Shown here in pieces: positions 32,638-40,470 of a DNA stretch of 40,470 nucleotides. The notes beneath the pieces were generated by a model. That model had not been told where the DNA came from. It worked only from the letters and a program-made list of their open reading frames with translations, and did no database searches. The position numbers and the translations under genes were made by a program. How positions within the stretch are numbered: the stretch's first letter is position 1; each line of letters starts with the position of its first letter. The stretch covers positions 1-40,470 of the forward strand of contig NZ_JNCA01000025.1 in assembly GCF_000695795.1 (NCBI RefSeq). Direction: 5' to 3'. The stretch comes from Flavobacterium seoulense (GTDB lineage Bacteria > Bacteroidota > Bacteroidia > Flavobacteriales > Flavobacteriaceae).

Positions 32638-33930
32638 ATGCAAAACCACATTATGATTTTCGAAAATACTAAAGCTTTTGCCCAAAAGTTAGATTCTCAG
32701 GACAGTTTACGTAAATACAGAAACGAATTTTATTTTCCGAAAGTGAATGATAAAGAAGTCATTTATTTCACCGGAAATTCACTGGGTTTACAGCCTAAAA
32801 GTGCTAAAAACTATGTAGATGAAATAATGAATGACTGGGCAAATCTGGCAGTTGAAGGGCACTTTTATGCCGAAAAACCATGGTGGGATTATCAGGAGCG
32901 TTTTGCTGAACCATTGAGTAAAATTGTAGGAGCAAAACCGCTTGAAGTTACGGTAATGAATACGCTTACGGTAAATCTTCATTTACTGATGGTTTCTTTT
33001 TATAGACCTACAAAATCCAGATTTAAGATTATTTGCGAAGAAAAAGCCTTTCCTTCCGATCAGTATATGTTTCAAAGTCAGGTCAATTTTCATGGTTTTA
33101 AACCCGAAGATGTAATTGTTGAGGTAAAACGTCGTGAAGGCGAACATAATATTCGAACAGAAGATATAATTGCCAAAATAAATGAAGTAGGAGACGAATT
33201 AGCTTTGGTTTTAATAGGCGGAGTGAATTATTACACAGGTCAGGTTTTTGATATGAAAACTATTACTGCTGCTGGACATAAAGTGGGAGCTTATGTAGGT
33301 TGGGATTTGGCGCATGCAGCCGGAAATATTAAATTGAAATTGCACGATTGGAATGTCGATTTTGCTGCCTGGTGCAGTTACAAATACATGAATTCAGGAC
33401 CAGGAAATGCTTCGGGATGTTTTGTACACGAAAAGCATCATAATAATCCCGATTTGCCGAGATTTGCCGGATGGTGGGGACATAATAAGGAAAGACGTTT
33501 TAAAATGGAGCCTACATTTGATCCTATTCAGGGAGCTGATGGCTGGCAAATTAGTAATTTACCGGTTTTGTCTTTAGCGCCTTATCTGGCTTCGGTAGAA
33601 ATGTTTGCCGAAATAGGAATGGATGCTTTGATTGAAAAAAGAGATCAAATTACAGCTTATTTAGAGTTTATTCTTCATGAAATTGATAAAGAAATAAGTA
33701 GTAATTTCGAAATTATTACACCTTCAAATCCCGCTGAAAGAGCTTGTCAATTATCGGTTTTTCTTCATGGCGAAGGTCGTAGCCTGTTTGATTATTTAAT
33801 GAAAAATGGTGTAATTACCGATTGGAGAGAGCCAAATGTAATTCGTCTTGCACCGGTTCCATTGTATTGTTCTTTTGAAGATATGTACAATTTTGGACAA
33901 ATATTAAAAAAAGGAATTTTAGAAAAGTAA
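32638..33930 (+). CDS. kynU: Kynureninase
   Basis: A 430-residue PLP enzyme that splits kynurenine or 3-hydroxykynurenine into anthranilate or 3-hydroxyanthranilate and alanine. YFTGNSLGLQPKSAK near the N-terminus, the PLP-binding GWDLAHAAGN, and Schiff-base K249 in WCSYKYMNSGPGN are diagnostic, as is RFAGWWGHNKERRF. With kynurenine 3-monooxygenase encoded at 36096-37436 it points to tryptophan breakdown or to NAD synthesis from tryptophan. The second ATG at 32653 (MIFENTKAF) is a possible alternative start. Confidence 0.95.
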   Translation: MQNHIMIFENTKAFAQKLDSQDSLRKYRNEFYFPKVNDKEVIYFTGNSLGLQPKSAKNYVDEIMNDWANLAVEGHFYAEKPWWDYQERFAEPLSKIVGAKPLEVTVMNTLTVNLHLLMVSFYRPTKSRFKIICEEKAFPSDQYMFQSQVNFHGFKPEDVIVEVKRREGEHNIRTEDIIAKINEVGDELALVLIGGVNYYTGQVFDMKTITAAGHKVGAYVGWDLAHAAGNIKLKLHDWNVDFAAWCSYKYMNSGPGNASGCFVHEKHHNNPDLPRFAGWWGHNKERRFKMEPTFDPIQGADGWQISNLPVLSLAPYLASVEMFAEIGMDALIEKRDQITAYLEFILHEIDKEISSNFEIITPSNPAERACQLSVFLHGEGRSLFDYLMKNGVITDWREPNVIRLAPVPLYCSFEDMYNFGQILKKGILEK

Positions 33931-33939
33931 CTAAATTGT

Positions 33940-34006
33940 AGCCACGAATTCACGAATGATTAAGTCTCTTTAAATTAGTTTTATTCGTGAATTCGTGGCT
34001 GTTTTT
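33940..34006. terminator. Long inverted repeat, bidirectional terminator
   Basis: AGCCACGAATTCACGAAT (33940-33957) and its exact complement (33983-34000) form an 18-bp stem around a 25-nt loop, followed by GTTTTTA. It separates two convergent genes. Its arm also contains CACGAATT-CACGAAT as a direct repeat; I recall this word as an interspersed palindrome in Flavobacterium, so it may be a repeat element serving as terminator. Confidence 0.8.
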
Positions 34007-34009
34007 AGG

Positions 34010-35827
34010 TTAAGCTATTTGGAGTTTGGGAATTTCCATAGATTGTATTTCATTTTTATAAAATTCGAATTGCTGAACAATTTCTTTTTTAATGGTTTCG
34101 AAATTAGGAATGCTGGCGAATAGATTTTGGTAATATTCAATTCCTTCCAAAAGATTATTTTTAAAAGATTCCAGCTTTTTTGTTTTAGCATTGTTGATTT
34201 CTTCGGCAATCGATTGAATGTCATTTTTTAAATAATCAATGTACATTTTCAATTCTTTTACAAATAAATTAGGGCGATGATTATCTTTTAAAATGTTTGT
34301 ATTTCCATAAATATGCTGAATCATTTTTGAAAGTGAAATTTCCTGATCAAAATAAGCAATATTTGGCCCTGGACAAATTACAACACCCTGATCCTGTCCT
34401 TTTATTTCGATATTGTTTTCAAGATAAGAAGCATTGGCTAAACCAACACAAAGGCATGATTTTTCGGTAATGCTTTGTTTTGTTTTTTCATAATTTTCAA
34501 ATGATATATAGTTTCTGTTTGCTTCTAGTTCTTCCAGTTTTTCGTCCTGATATTTTTTAGAAGCAGTACAAATTCCTTTACCTTCCGAATCTTTATTCAG
34601 AGCCAGAAATTTTTTTGGACAAGAGCTTCCAGCTTTATTTTCCTGAATGCGTTTTTGTTTTATTTTTTCATTAGTTGTGCCTCTTAAGGTGTTAAAAGGA
34701 ACTCCCAACGGCGAAATATGGCTTAAATACAAATCATCTTCTTTGGCATTGATTAGTAAATTACGGGTAGCCTGATCGACAGATGTCGCTTCAGGAACCA
34801 ATAAAAAAGGAGTTCCCCAACCTACAGAATCTGCTTGGTAATAATCCAGTAAAAATTCGTGTTCTTCCGAAGTTCCTACACCGCCTTGCACCGTGATTTT
34901 TAAATCTAAGGGCTGTTGCGGAATTAATTTTCCTTTTTGTTCCAATGCTTTTATCATTAATTCATGAGCCGATTGAATAAGTTGTGTTTTCTTTTGTTTG
35001 AATTCTTCCATGATGGGACCTAATAAAAGACCGTCGGTAGCAAAAGCATGTCCGCCACAATTTAATCCGGATTCAATGCGGTATTCGGAAACCCATAGAC
35101 CTTTTTTAGCTAAAAAATTACCCTGAATCATTGCCGATCGAAAGTCACTTACTTTTAAAGTAATTTTCTTTTTGAGCTGATTATTTTCGTCTGGATAAAA
35201 ATCATCAAAGTTTTCAAAATAGCTGTATAATCTTGGATTCATTCCGGCCGAAAGTACCACAGATGAATTTACAGTACTATTGGCAAAACCTCTCAGGGCA
35301 GCATGTGCATCATTAAAACTAACAGGCAATTGTTCGTTTTTGTCAAAATTGTCTTTGTCTAATTTGGTCATGATGTTCACATCAATTGCTCCAGCATGAA
35401 GCTGTTTTTCGATGTAGTTTTTAATGTTCTCTTTCCAATGAAATCCTTCGTCAATAAAAGATTGTAATCCCTTTTTGATTTCGGATTTATTAGGTAAAAG
35501 AGCAATGTAGTTTTCTAGTGATTCTTTGCTTTCAGTAAGTTCAGTTTTAAAATTTTCGAATTTTTCTTTGACTATTTTATCAACGAAATTTAAATAAGAA
35601 GTGATACGTTTGGCTCTGTAATCGGATACTTTTTGAGATATTTCCTGATATGGAAGATTGAATTTTTGATGGTAAAAAGCATTCATTTTTTCGATTAGTT
35701 CGTCATCTGCAATCGAAATTACCGAAGAAATTCCATATTTTGCTACACGTATTGGACTATCAATTGTGTAAGCTAATCCCATTACTGGAATGTGAAAGTT
35801 GTGTAATGGTTCTGTTTTTTCTGTCAT
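34010..35827 (-). CDS. Uncharacterised protein, possible flavin TIM-barrel enzyme with a Cys-rich tail
   Basis: A 605-residue cytoplasmic protein that I cannot name. Residues about 195-380 look like the FMN-binding barrel of nitronate monooxygenase, FabK or glutamate synthase: SGLNCGGHAFATDGLLLGP (C257, GGHA), then DLKITVQGGVGTSEEHEFLL and ADSVGWGTPFLLVPEAT, like the flavin phosphate loops of those enzymes. After the barrel come C403 (SSCPKKF), C420 (GICTAS), C458 and C460 (KSCLCVGLANASYL) and C485 (VICPGPN), possible Fe-S ligands. N- and C-terminal parts are long and helical. It starts with HIPVMGLAYTIDSPIRVAKYGI, a stretch also like FMN-barrel entry sequences. It sits between kynU and kmo, on the opposite strand to both. 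Confidence 0.6.
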   Translation of the reverse strand: MTEKTEPLHNFHIPVMGLAYTIDSPIRVAKYGISSVISIADDELIEKMNAFYHQKFNLPYQEISQKVSDYRAKRITSYLNFVDKIVKEKFENFKTELTESKESLENYIALLPNKSEIKKGLQSFIDEGFHWKENIKNYIEKQLHAGAIDVNIMTKLDKDNFDKNEQLPVSFNDAHAALRGFANSTVNSSVVLSAGMNPRLYSYFENFDDFYPDENNQLKKKITLKVSDFRSAMIQGNFLAKKGLWVSEYRIESGLNCGGHAFATDGLLLGPIMEEFKQKKTQLIQSAHELMIKALEQKGKLIPQQPLDLKITVQGGVGTSEEHEFLLDYYQADSVGWGTPFLLVPEATSVDQATRNLLINAKEDDLYLSHISPLGVPFNTLRGTTNEKIKQKRIQENKAGSSCPKKFLALNKDSEGKGICTASKKYQDEKLEELEANRNYISFENYEKTKQSITEKSCLCVGLANASYLENNIEIKGQDQGVVICPGPNIAYFDQEISLSKMIQHIYGNTNILKDNHRPNLFVKELKMYIDYLKNDIQSIAEEINNAKTKKLESFKNNLLEGIEYYQNLFASIPNFETIKKEIVQQFEFYKNEIQSMEIPKLQIA

Positions 35828-36044
35828 GGCAATACAAACATTATAATTTATGCAAAGTTTGTAAAAACCATTCGCTTAAAAACTGATAAATATCATGTGC
35901 GGTTTTAATGTGGTATAATACTTTTATTTTTTTAACTTGTACAACCTATTAATTTTTTAAATCCTAATATTAAATGGCTTTAAGAATTGTAGTTATGCAA
36001 CAAAATAGCGGTTTAAAACGAGTAAAAACTGAGGCTTTTAAACG

Positions 36045-36072
36045 TTGTTAAGATAATAAATCAGTAATTTTG
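36045..36072 (+). promoter_or_regulatory. Promoter of the kynurenine 3-monooxygenase gene
   Basis: TTG (36045-36047), a 17-nt spacer and TAATTTTG (36065-36072): a near-ideal Bacteroidota promoter, 23 nt upstream of the ATG. Confidence 0.75.
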
Positions 36073-36095
36073 CCTAACTTTTTATAAAATAAACA

Positions 36096-37436
36096 ATGCA
36101 AACTCCCAAAAAAATAGCGATAGTAGGTTCTGGTTTAGTAGGTTCTTTATTGGCTATTTACTTAAAAAAGGCAGGACATACTGTTCATATTTATGATAGA
36201 AGTCCGGATATCAGGAAAATAGAATTTTCGGGACGTTCTATTAATTTAGCGATGTCAAACCGTGGATGGAAAGCATTAGACGGAGTAGGTGTTGGTGATG
36301 CAGTGCGTGAAATTGCAATTCCGATGGATAAGCGTGCGATACATCTTGTCGATAATTTGAAGTTTCAAAATTACGGACAAGAAGGGGAGTCTATTTATTC
36401 TATTTCCAGAGGAACTTTGAATAGAAAAATGATTGACCTTGCCGAGCAGGCTGGAGCTGAATTTTTCTTTGAACAAAAAATTTGGGATGTAACCTTGTCA
36501 ACAGCAACTTTGCATATTGGAGAAACCGAAAGAGGTGAGTGGGAAGAGCGAAAATACGATATGGTTTTTGGAGCCGATGGTGCTTTTTCAAGAATCCGTC
36601 ATCGTATGCAGCGTCAAAGTATGTTTAATTATTCGCAGGAATTTTTGAATATTGGCTATAAAGAATTGAATATTCCGGCAAATGCGGATGGTTCTCATAA
36701 ATTAGATAAATATTCGTTTCATATTTGGCCTCGTGGCGAATACATGTTGATTGCTTTGCCTAATTTAGACGGAAGTTTTACCTGTACTTTGTTTATGCCT
36801 TTTGAAGGCGAAAACTCATTTGCTTCCTTAAAAGATCGAAAAGAAGTAGACGCTTTTTTCGAAAAAAACTTTCCGGATTCTATAGAGGTAATTCCGAATT
36901 TAGCCGAAGATTTTTTCAAAAACCCGACTAGTACATTGGTAACAATGAAATGTTTTCCGTGGACTTATGAAGATAAAATTGCTTTAATAGGCGATGCTTG
37001 TCATGCTATCGTTCCGTTTTATGGTCAGGGAATGAATGCGGGTTTTGAAGATATAACAGTGCTTTACGAAATGATTTTAGAGTATGGTGAAGACTGGGAA
37101 CGTATTTTTTCAGAATACCAAAAATCCCGTAAACCAAATGCAGATGCCATTGCCGAACTTTCATACCGAAATTTTATAGAAATGAGCTCTAAAACAGCTG
37201 ATGATCAGTTTTTATTACAAAAGAAAATCGAAAAATGGTTCTCAGAAAAACATCCTGATAAATGGATTCCATTATACAGCAGAGTCACTTTTAGTGATCG
37301 TCCTTATGTAGAAGCTTTGGCGATAGGTGATTTTCAGAATACTATTATGGAAGAAGTTTTAAAAATCGATAATATTGAAGCAATTTGGAATACTGAAGTA
37401 GTTGAAAATAAAATCTTAGAGTTGCTGCAACAGTAA
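36096..37436 (+). CDS. kmo: Kynurenine 3-monooxygenase
   Basis: A 446-residue FAD-dependent aromatic hydroxylase that converts kynurenine to 3-hydroxykynurenine. FAD motif KIAIVGSGLVGSLLAIYLKKAG (split here as KIAIVGSG and LVGSLLAIYL) at about residues 6-27, GRSINLAMSNRGWKAL with the KMO-typical SGRSINL, the DG motif VFGADGAFSRIRHRMQ, and the GD motif LIGDACHAIVPFYGQGMNAGFED. It differs from general hydroxylases by the substrate-binding FHIWPRGEYMLIALPNLDGSF. The C-terminal region is helical and soluble, without the membrane anchor of the mitochondrial enzyme. A hairpin terminator follows. Confidence 0.94.
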   Translation: MQTPKKIAIVGSGLVGSLLAIYLKKAGHTVHIYDRSPDIRKIEFSGRSINLAMSNRGWKALDGVGVGDAVREIAIPMDKRAIHLVDNLKFQNYGQEGESIYSISRGTLNRKMIDLAEQAGAEFFFEQKIWDVTLSTATLHIGETERGEWEERKYDMVFGADGAFSRIRHRMQRQSMFNYSQEFLNIGYKELNIPANADGSHKLDKYSFHIWPRGEYMLIALPNLDGSFTCTLFMPFEGENSFASLKDRKEVDAFFEKNFPDSIEVIPNLAEDFFKNPTSTLVTMKCFPWTYEDKIALIGDACHAIVPFYGQGMNAGFEDITVLYEMILEYGEDWERIFSEYQKSRKPNADAIAELSYRNFIEMSSKTADDQFLLQKKIEKWFSEKHPDKWIPLYSRVTFSDRPYVEALAIGDFQNTIMEEVLKIDNIEAIWNTEVVENKILELLQQ

Positions 37437-37462
37437 TTTTATTCGAAATATATAACTCATGA

Positions 37463-37490
37463 AGCTATGATTTAATTCATAGCTTTTTTT
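37463..37490 (+). terminator. Terminator of kmo
   Basis: AGCTATGA (37463-37470) with TCATAGCT (37477-37484), a 6-nt loop, and a run of T to 37490. Confidence 0.85.
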
Positions 37491-37515
37491 GTTTTTAAAA
37501 TAATTTCTAAAAACA

Positions 37516-37552
37516 AAAATCCCGTCTCGTTTTTAGAACGAGACAGGATTTT
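37516..37552 (-). terminator. Terminator of pnp
   Basis: Arms 37516-37531 and 37537-37552 form a long stem. On the minus strand one position pairs as U-G; on the plus strand it would be a C-A mismatch, so the hairpin is more stable in the pnp direction. Confidence 0.85.
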
Positions 37553-37584
37553 ATATAATAAACCTTTAGTAAACTAAGATCTGA

Positions 37585-39729
37585 TTACTCTTTTTTCTCC
37601 TCACGTGGAGGTCTTGGAACAAGTGCTTTTTTAGACACTTTTTCTTTTTTAGTTTTTGGGTCAACTCCTAAGTATTTTACTTGGAAAACATCTCCCATTT
37701 TAACAACATCGGCAACGTTTTCAGTACGTTCCCAAGCTAATTCAGATACGTGTAATAAAACTTCGTTTCCTGGAGCAGCAGTATATTCAACTACAGCGCC
37801 AAAATCTAACATCTTAATTACTTTTACTTCATAAGCTTCTCCCATTTGTGGTTTGAATGTAATAGAATCAATTTTAGCTAATACTGCTTTAATTCCAGCA
37901 GGATCAGTTCCTAAAATTTCAACTACTCCTTGCTCATCAACTTCGTTAATAACGATAGTAGTACCTGTAGCTTTTTGTAAATCCTGAATTACTTTTCCAC
38001 CAGGACCAATTAAAGCTCCAATGAAGTTTCCAGGAATTGTTCTTGTAATGATTTTTGGAGAATGAGCTTTTACTTCTTCTCTTGGAGCAGGGATAGTCTC
38101 AGTCAATTTTCCTAAAATATGTAAACGTCCATCACGAGCCTGGCTTAAAGCTTGTTCCATGATGTCATAACGTAATCCGTCAATTTTGATGTCCATTTGA
38201 CAAGCGGTGATTCCGTCAGCAGTTCCGGTTACTTTAAAGTCCATGTCTCCTAAGTGATCTTCGTCTCCTAAGATATCTGACAATACAGCGAATTTTTCAC
38301 CATCTGTAATTAATCCCATAGCAATTCCAGAAACTGGTTTTATCATTTGAACTCCAGCATCCATCAAAGCCATAGTTCCTGCACAAACAGTTGCCATAGA
38401 TGATGAACCATTTGATTCTAAAACTTCAGAAACTACACGAATTGTATAAGGACAATCAGCAGGAATCATGTTTTTTAATGCTCTTTGAGCTAAGTTTCCG
38501 TGACCAACTTCTCTTCTTGAAGTTCCTCTTAACGGACGAGCTTCACCAGTTGAGAATGGAGGGAAGTTGTAGTGTAAGTAGAATTTTTCTTCTCCTTGTT
38601 CTGATGGAGAATCAATTTGGTTAGCTTCTCTTGAAGTTCCAAGAGTTACAGTTGCCAAAGCCTGAGTTTCTCCACGGGTAAATAATGAAGATCCGTGTAC
38701 AGAAGGTAAATAATCAGTTTCACACCAGATTGGTCTGATTTCTGTTGTTTTTCTTCCGTCTAAACGAATTCCTTGTTCAAGGATTACATTACGAACGGCT
38801 TCTTTATTAGTTTTATAGAAATATTTTCCAACTAATCCTGCTAAGTCAGCATTTTCAGCATATTCTTCTTCTGTAAACAAAGCCTGGCATTCTGCTTTTA
38901 CAATAGCAAATTTCTCGCCTCTTTCTGCTTTTCCTGAAGCTTCACCAGCAATAGTGTAGCATTTTTCATAAGCAGCAGCTTTTACTTTTGCGTAAACTGC
39001 TTCGTCTTCGATTTCGCCTTCATATGTTCTGTATTCCGGAGAACCTATAGCTGCTCTTAGACGCTGTTGAGCCTGAATTTGAACTTTGATAGCTTCGTGA
39101 GCAAACTTAATAGCTTCAATCATTTCAGCTTCTGAGATTTCTTTCATCTCACCTTCAACCATCGCAACAGAATCCATAGAAGCTCCAATCATCATATCGA
39201 TGTCTGATTTTTCTAATTCTTCTCTGCTTGGGTTGATTACTAATTTTCCGTCGATACGTGCAACACGTACTTCAGAAATTAAGTTGTAAAATGGAATGTC
39301 AGAAACCGCTAATGCTGCTGATGCTGCTAAACCTGCCAATGCATCCGGCATTACATTTTCGTCATGAGACATTAATTGAATCATAACCTGAGTTTCAGCA
39401 TGGTAATCGTCTGGGAAAAGCGGACGCAATACACGGTCTACTAAACGCATTGTTAATACCTCACTGTCGCTTGGACGAGCTTCTCTCTTGAAGAAACCTC
39501 CAGGGAAACGACCTGCTGCTGCAAATTTTTCACGATAATCTACCGTTAATGGTAAAAAGTCAACTCCCGGGTTTGCTGTTCTTGCTGAAACGGCTGTTGC
39601 TAAAAGCATACAGTTTCCTGAACGCACAACAACTGAACCATCGGCTTGTTTAGCTAATTTACCAGTTTCGATTGAGATGCTTCTTCCATCTCCTAAATCG
39701 ATAATTTCTTGTTTTACTTGTGGAATCAT
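37585..39729 (-). CDS. pnp: Polyribonucleotide nucleotidyltransferase
   Basis: A 714-residue PNPase, a 3'-5' phosphorolytic exoribonuclease. Two RNase PH domains are separated by the helical domain: the first begins [24 protein letters not shown] and contains [35 protein letters not shown] motifs; the second has [34 protein letters not shown] and [15 protein letters not shown] domain ([21 protein letters not shown]) and S1 domain ([30 protein letters not shown]) follow. It lies 149 nt downstream of rpsO, the common gene order. The start is preceded by AAGGAAAATT. Confidence 0.97.
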   Translation of the reverse strand: MIPQVKQEIIDLGDGRSISIETGKLAKQADGSVVVRSGNCMLLATAVSARTANPGVDFLPLTVDYREKFAAAGRFPGGFFKREARPSDSEVLTMRLVDRVLRPLFPDDYHAETQVMIQLMSHDENVMPDALAGLAASAALAVSDIPFYNLISEVRVARIDGKLVINPSREELEKSDIDMMIGASMDSVAMVEGEMKEISEAEMIEAIKFAHEAIKVQIQAQQRLRAAIGSPEYRTYEGEIEDEAVYAKVKAAAYEKCYTIAGEASGKAERGEKFAIVKAECQALFTEEEYAENADLAGLVGKYFYKTNKEAVRNVILEQGIRLDGRKTTEIRPIWCETDYLPSVHGSSLFTRGETQALATVTLGTSREANQIDSPSEQGEEKFYLHYNFPPFSTGEARPLRGTSRREVGHGNLAQRALKNMIPADCPYTIRVVSEVLESNGSSSMATVCAGTMALMDAGVQMIKPVSGIAMGLITDGEKFAVLSDILGDEDHLGDMDFKVTGTADGITACQMDIKIDGLRYDIMEQALSQARDGRLHILGKLTETIPAPREEVKAHSPKIITRTIPGNFIGALIGPGGKVIQDLQKATGTTIVINEVDEQGVVEILGTDPAGIKAVLAKIDSITFKPQMGEAYEVKVIKMLDFGAVVEYTAAPGNEVLLHVSELAWERTENVADVVKMGDVFQVKYLGVDPKTKKEKVSKKALVPRPPREEKKE

Positions 39730-39842
39730 AAATTTTCCTTGTTTTGGTTTATACTATGGGTGATAGTTGTGTTGTAGTTGTTGCGCGTAGTTAATGCGAA
39801 TACCCAATGAAAAACCAAACTTTTTTATTGTTGTATAAAAAT

Positions 39843-39870
39843 AAAAAGAGGTACTTGCGCACCTCTTTTT
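39843..39870 (-). terminator. Terminator or attenuator between rpsO and pnp
   Basis: AAAAAGAGGT (39843-39852) with ACCTCTTTTT (39861-39870), an 8-nt loop and flanking T on the minus strand. It lies just after the rpsO stop and before the pnp leader. Confidence 0.8.
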
Positions 39871-39878
39871 TATATTGA

Positions 39879-40148
39879 CTATTTTCTGATACCCAATACT
39901 TTGATAATTTCACGATATCTGTTGATATCTTTCTTTTTCAAGTAGTCAAGTAAAGATCTTCTTTTACCTACTAATTTCACAAGAGAACGCTCAGTGTTGT
40001 AATCGTGACGATTTTTTTTCAAGTGTTCAGTCAAGTGGTTGATTCTGAATGAGAACAAAGCGATTTGTCCTTCTGCAGATCCTGTGTTTTCTGCTTTTCC
40101 TCCGTGTTGAGCGAAAATTTCCGCTTTTCCTTCTTTAGTTAAATACAT
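39879..40148 (-). CDS. rpsO: Ribosomal protein S15
   Basis: An 89-residue S15, a primary 16S rRNA-binding protein of the 30S platform. The family pattern GSAEGQIALFSFRINHLTEHLKKNRHDYNTERSLVKLVGKRRSLLDYLKKKDINRY is visible over residues about 22-77, including the HDYNTERSL variant of the conserved HD...RGL loop. Length is normal. It is followed by a terminator-like hairpin and then pnp in the same direction. Confidence 0.97.
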   Translation of the reverse strand: MYLTKEGKAEIFAQHGGKAENTGSAEGQIALFSFRINHLTEHLKKNRHDYNTERSLVKLVGKRRSLLDYLKKKDINRYREIIKVLGIRK

Positions 40149-40292
40149 GCTAATATTTTTTTAAATGATTTTTATGTATGTCAGACAGTTATTGTAAGAC
40201 GGCTGCAAAAATATAAAATTATTATAGAATATAAATGATGATGAGTCAATTATTTTCTTCTTTTTTATTTTATTCGAATAATTCTCAATCTA

Positions 40293-40300
40293 TATATTTG
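40293..40300 (+). promoter_or_regulatory. -7 box of the TonB-dependent receptor-like gene
   Basis: TATATTTG, an exact fit to TAnnTTTG, 47 nt upstream of the ATG at 40348. No clear -33 TTG. Confidence 0.5.
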
Positions 40301-40347
40301 TGAAATAATTAACAATAAGTATAGTATTAATTAACATCATTGTAAAA

Positions 40348-40470
40348 ATGAATAAATTATTTTTTTTAAAAGTAAAAGACAAAGTATTTCGATTCGTATT
40401 AACCATCGGTTTTGTCATGGGACATTTAGTTGTTCTGGCTCAAAATGGAGGAAGTATTAGAGGAACAGTT
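40348..40470 (+). CDS. Partial: start of a probable TonB-dependent receptor
   Basis: Only the first 41 codons are in the window, with no stop. They encode a basic N-terminus, a signal peptide (hydrophobic FVLTIGFVMGHLVVLA, cleavage before QNGG) and the start of GGSIRGTV, the first strand of a carboxypeptidase-D regulatory-like domain. In Bacteroidota this combination usually opens a TonB-dependent (SusC-like) outer-membrane receptor. Other exported proteins with that domain are possible. Confidence 0.6.
   Translation, partial: MNKLFFLKVKDKVFRFVLTIGFVMGHLVVLAQNGGSIRGTV

Noticed and set aside
1..40470. CRISPR array, phage or IS element
   Set aside because: No regularly spaced repeats, transposase, integrase or phage structural genes were found on either strand.

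Overview
The window looks like the chromosome of a Flavobacterium-like member of the Flavobacteriaceae (phylum Bacteroidota). Evidence: AT-rich DNA, many near-perfect Bacteroidota promoters (TTG / TAnnTTTG), few Shine-Dalgarno sites, the gliding gene gldA, a B12-dependent methionine synthase split into two genes, and a TonB-dependent receptor beginning at the right edge. I see no rRNA, tRNA, phage, IS or CRISPR; this is mostly core metabolism with some accessory genes.

Layout. (1) 1-9092: assimilatory sulfate reduction. Two divergent TSUP permeases (93-875 minus; 1158-2048 plus) flank an intergenic region in which both promoters carry the same 23-bp operator-like element. The plus-strand permease leads cysH (APS reductase type), cysD, cysN, a siroheme sulfite reductase with a HEPN-like tail and a precorrin-2 dehydrogenase. 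A thioredoxin-reductase-like ferredoxin-NADP reductase follows. (2) 9139-14637: a structured intergenic RNA/repeat element (Flavo-1-like), then metH split into a homocysteine-binding half and a cobalamin half with a small LprI-like gene between them, then metF. This turns the sulfide made upstream into methionine after homocysteine formation. (3) 14699-17316: an exported unknown protein, a stand-alone TonB C-terminal-domain protein, and gldA. (4) 17366-21725: pheA, aminotransferase, tyrA and a DAHP synthase-chorismate mutase fusion, preceded by an 18-codon Phe/Tyr-rich leader peptide with mutually exclusive antiterminator and terminator hairpins. This is the clearest regulatory system in the window. 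(5) 21762-23891: an exported unknown protein, rsgA and dtd. (6) 24088-28747: an alpha-oxoamine synthase fused to a GNAT-like C-terminal half, a small STAS-like protein and a soluble hybrid histidine kinase; this is the most suggestive accessory cluster. (7) 28789-31691: MazG-like pyrophosphohydrolase, aroA, queA. (8) 31772-37436: SIMPL-domain protein, kynureninase, a 605-residue uncharacterised protein resembling flavin TIM-barrel enzymes with a Cys-rich tail, and kynurenine 3-monooxygenase. (9) 37516-40148: pnp and rpsO. (10) 40348-end: start of a TonB-dependent receptor-like gene.

The best candidates for something new are the aromatic attenuator (17441-17579), the paired operator of the two TSUP promoters (913-935 and 1106-1128), the oxoamine synthase-GNAT / STAS-like / hybrid kinase cluster (24088-28747), and the conserved-looking 605-residue protein lying between the two kynurenine-pathway genes.
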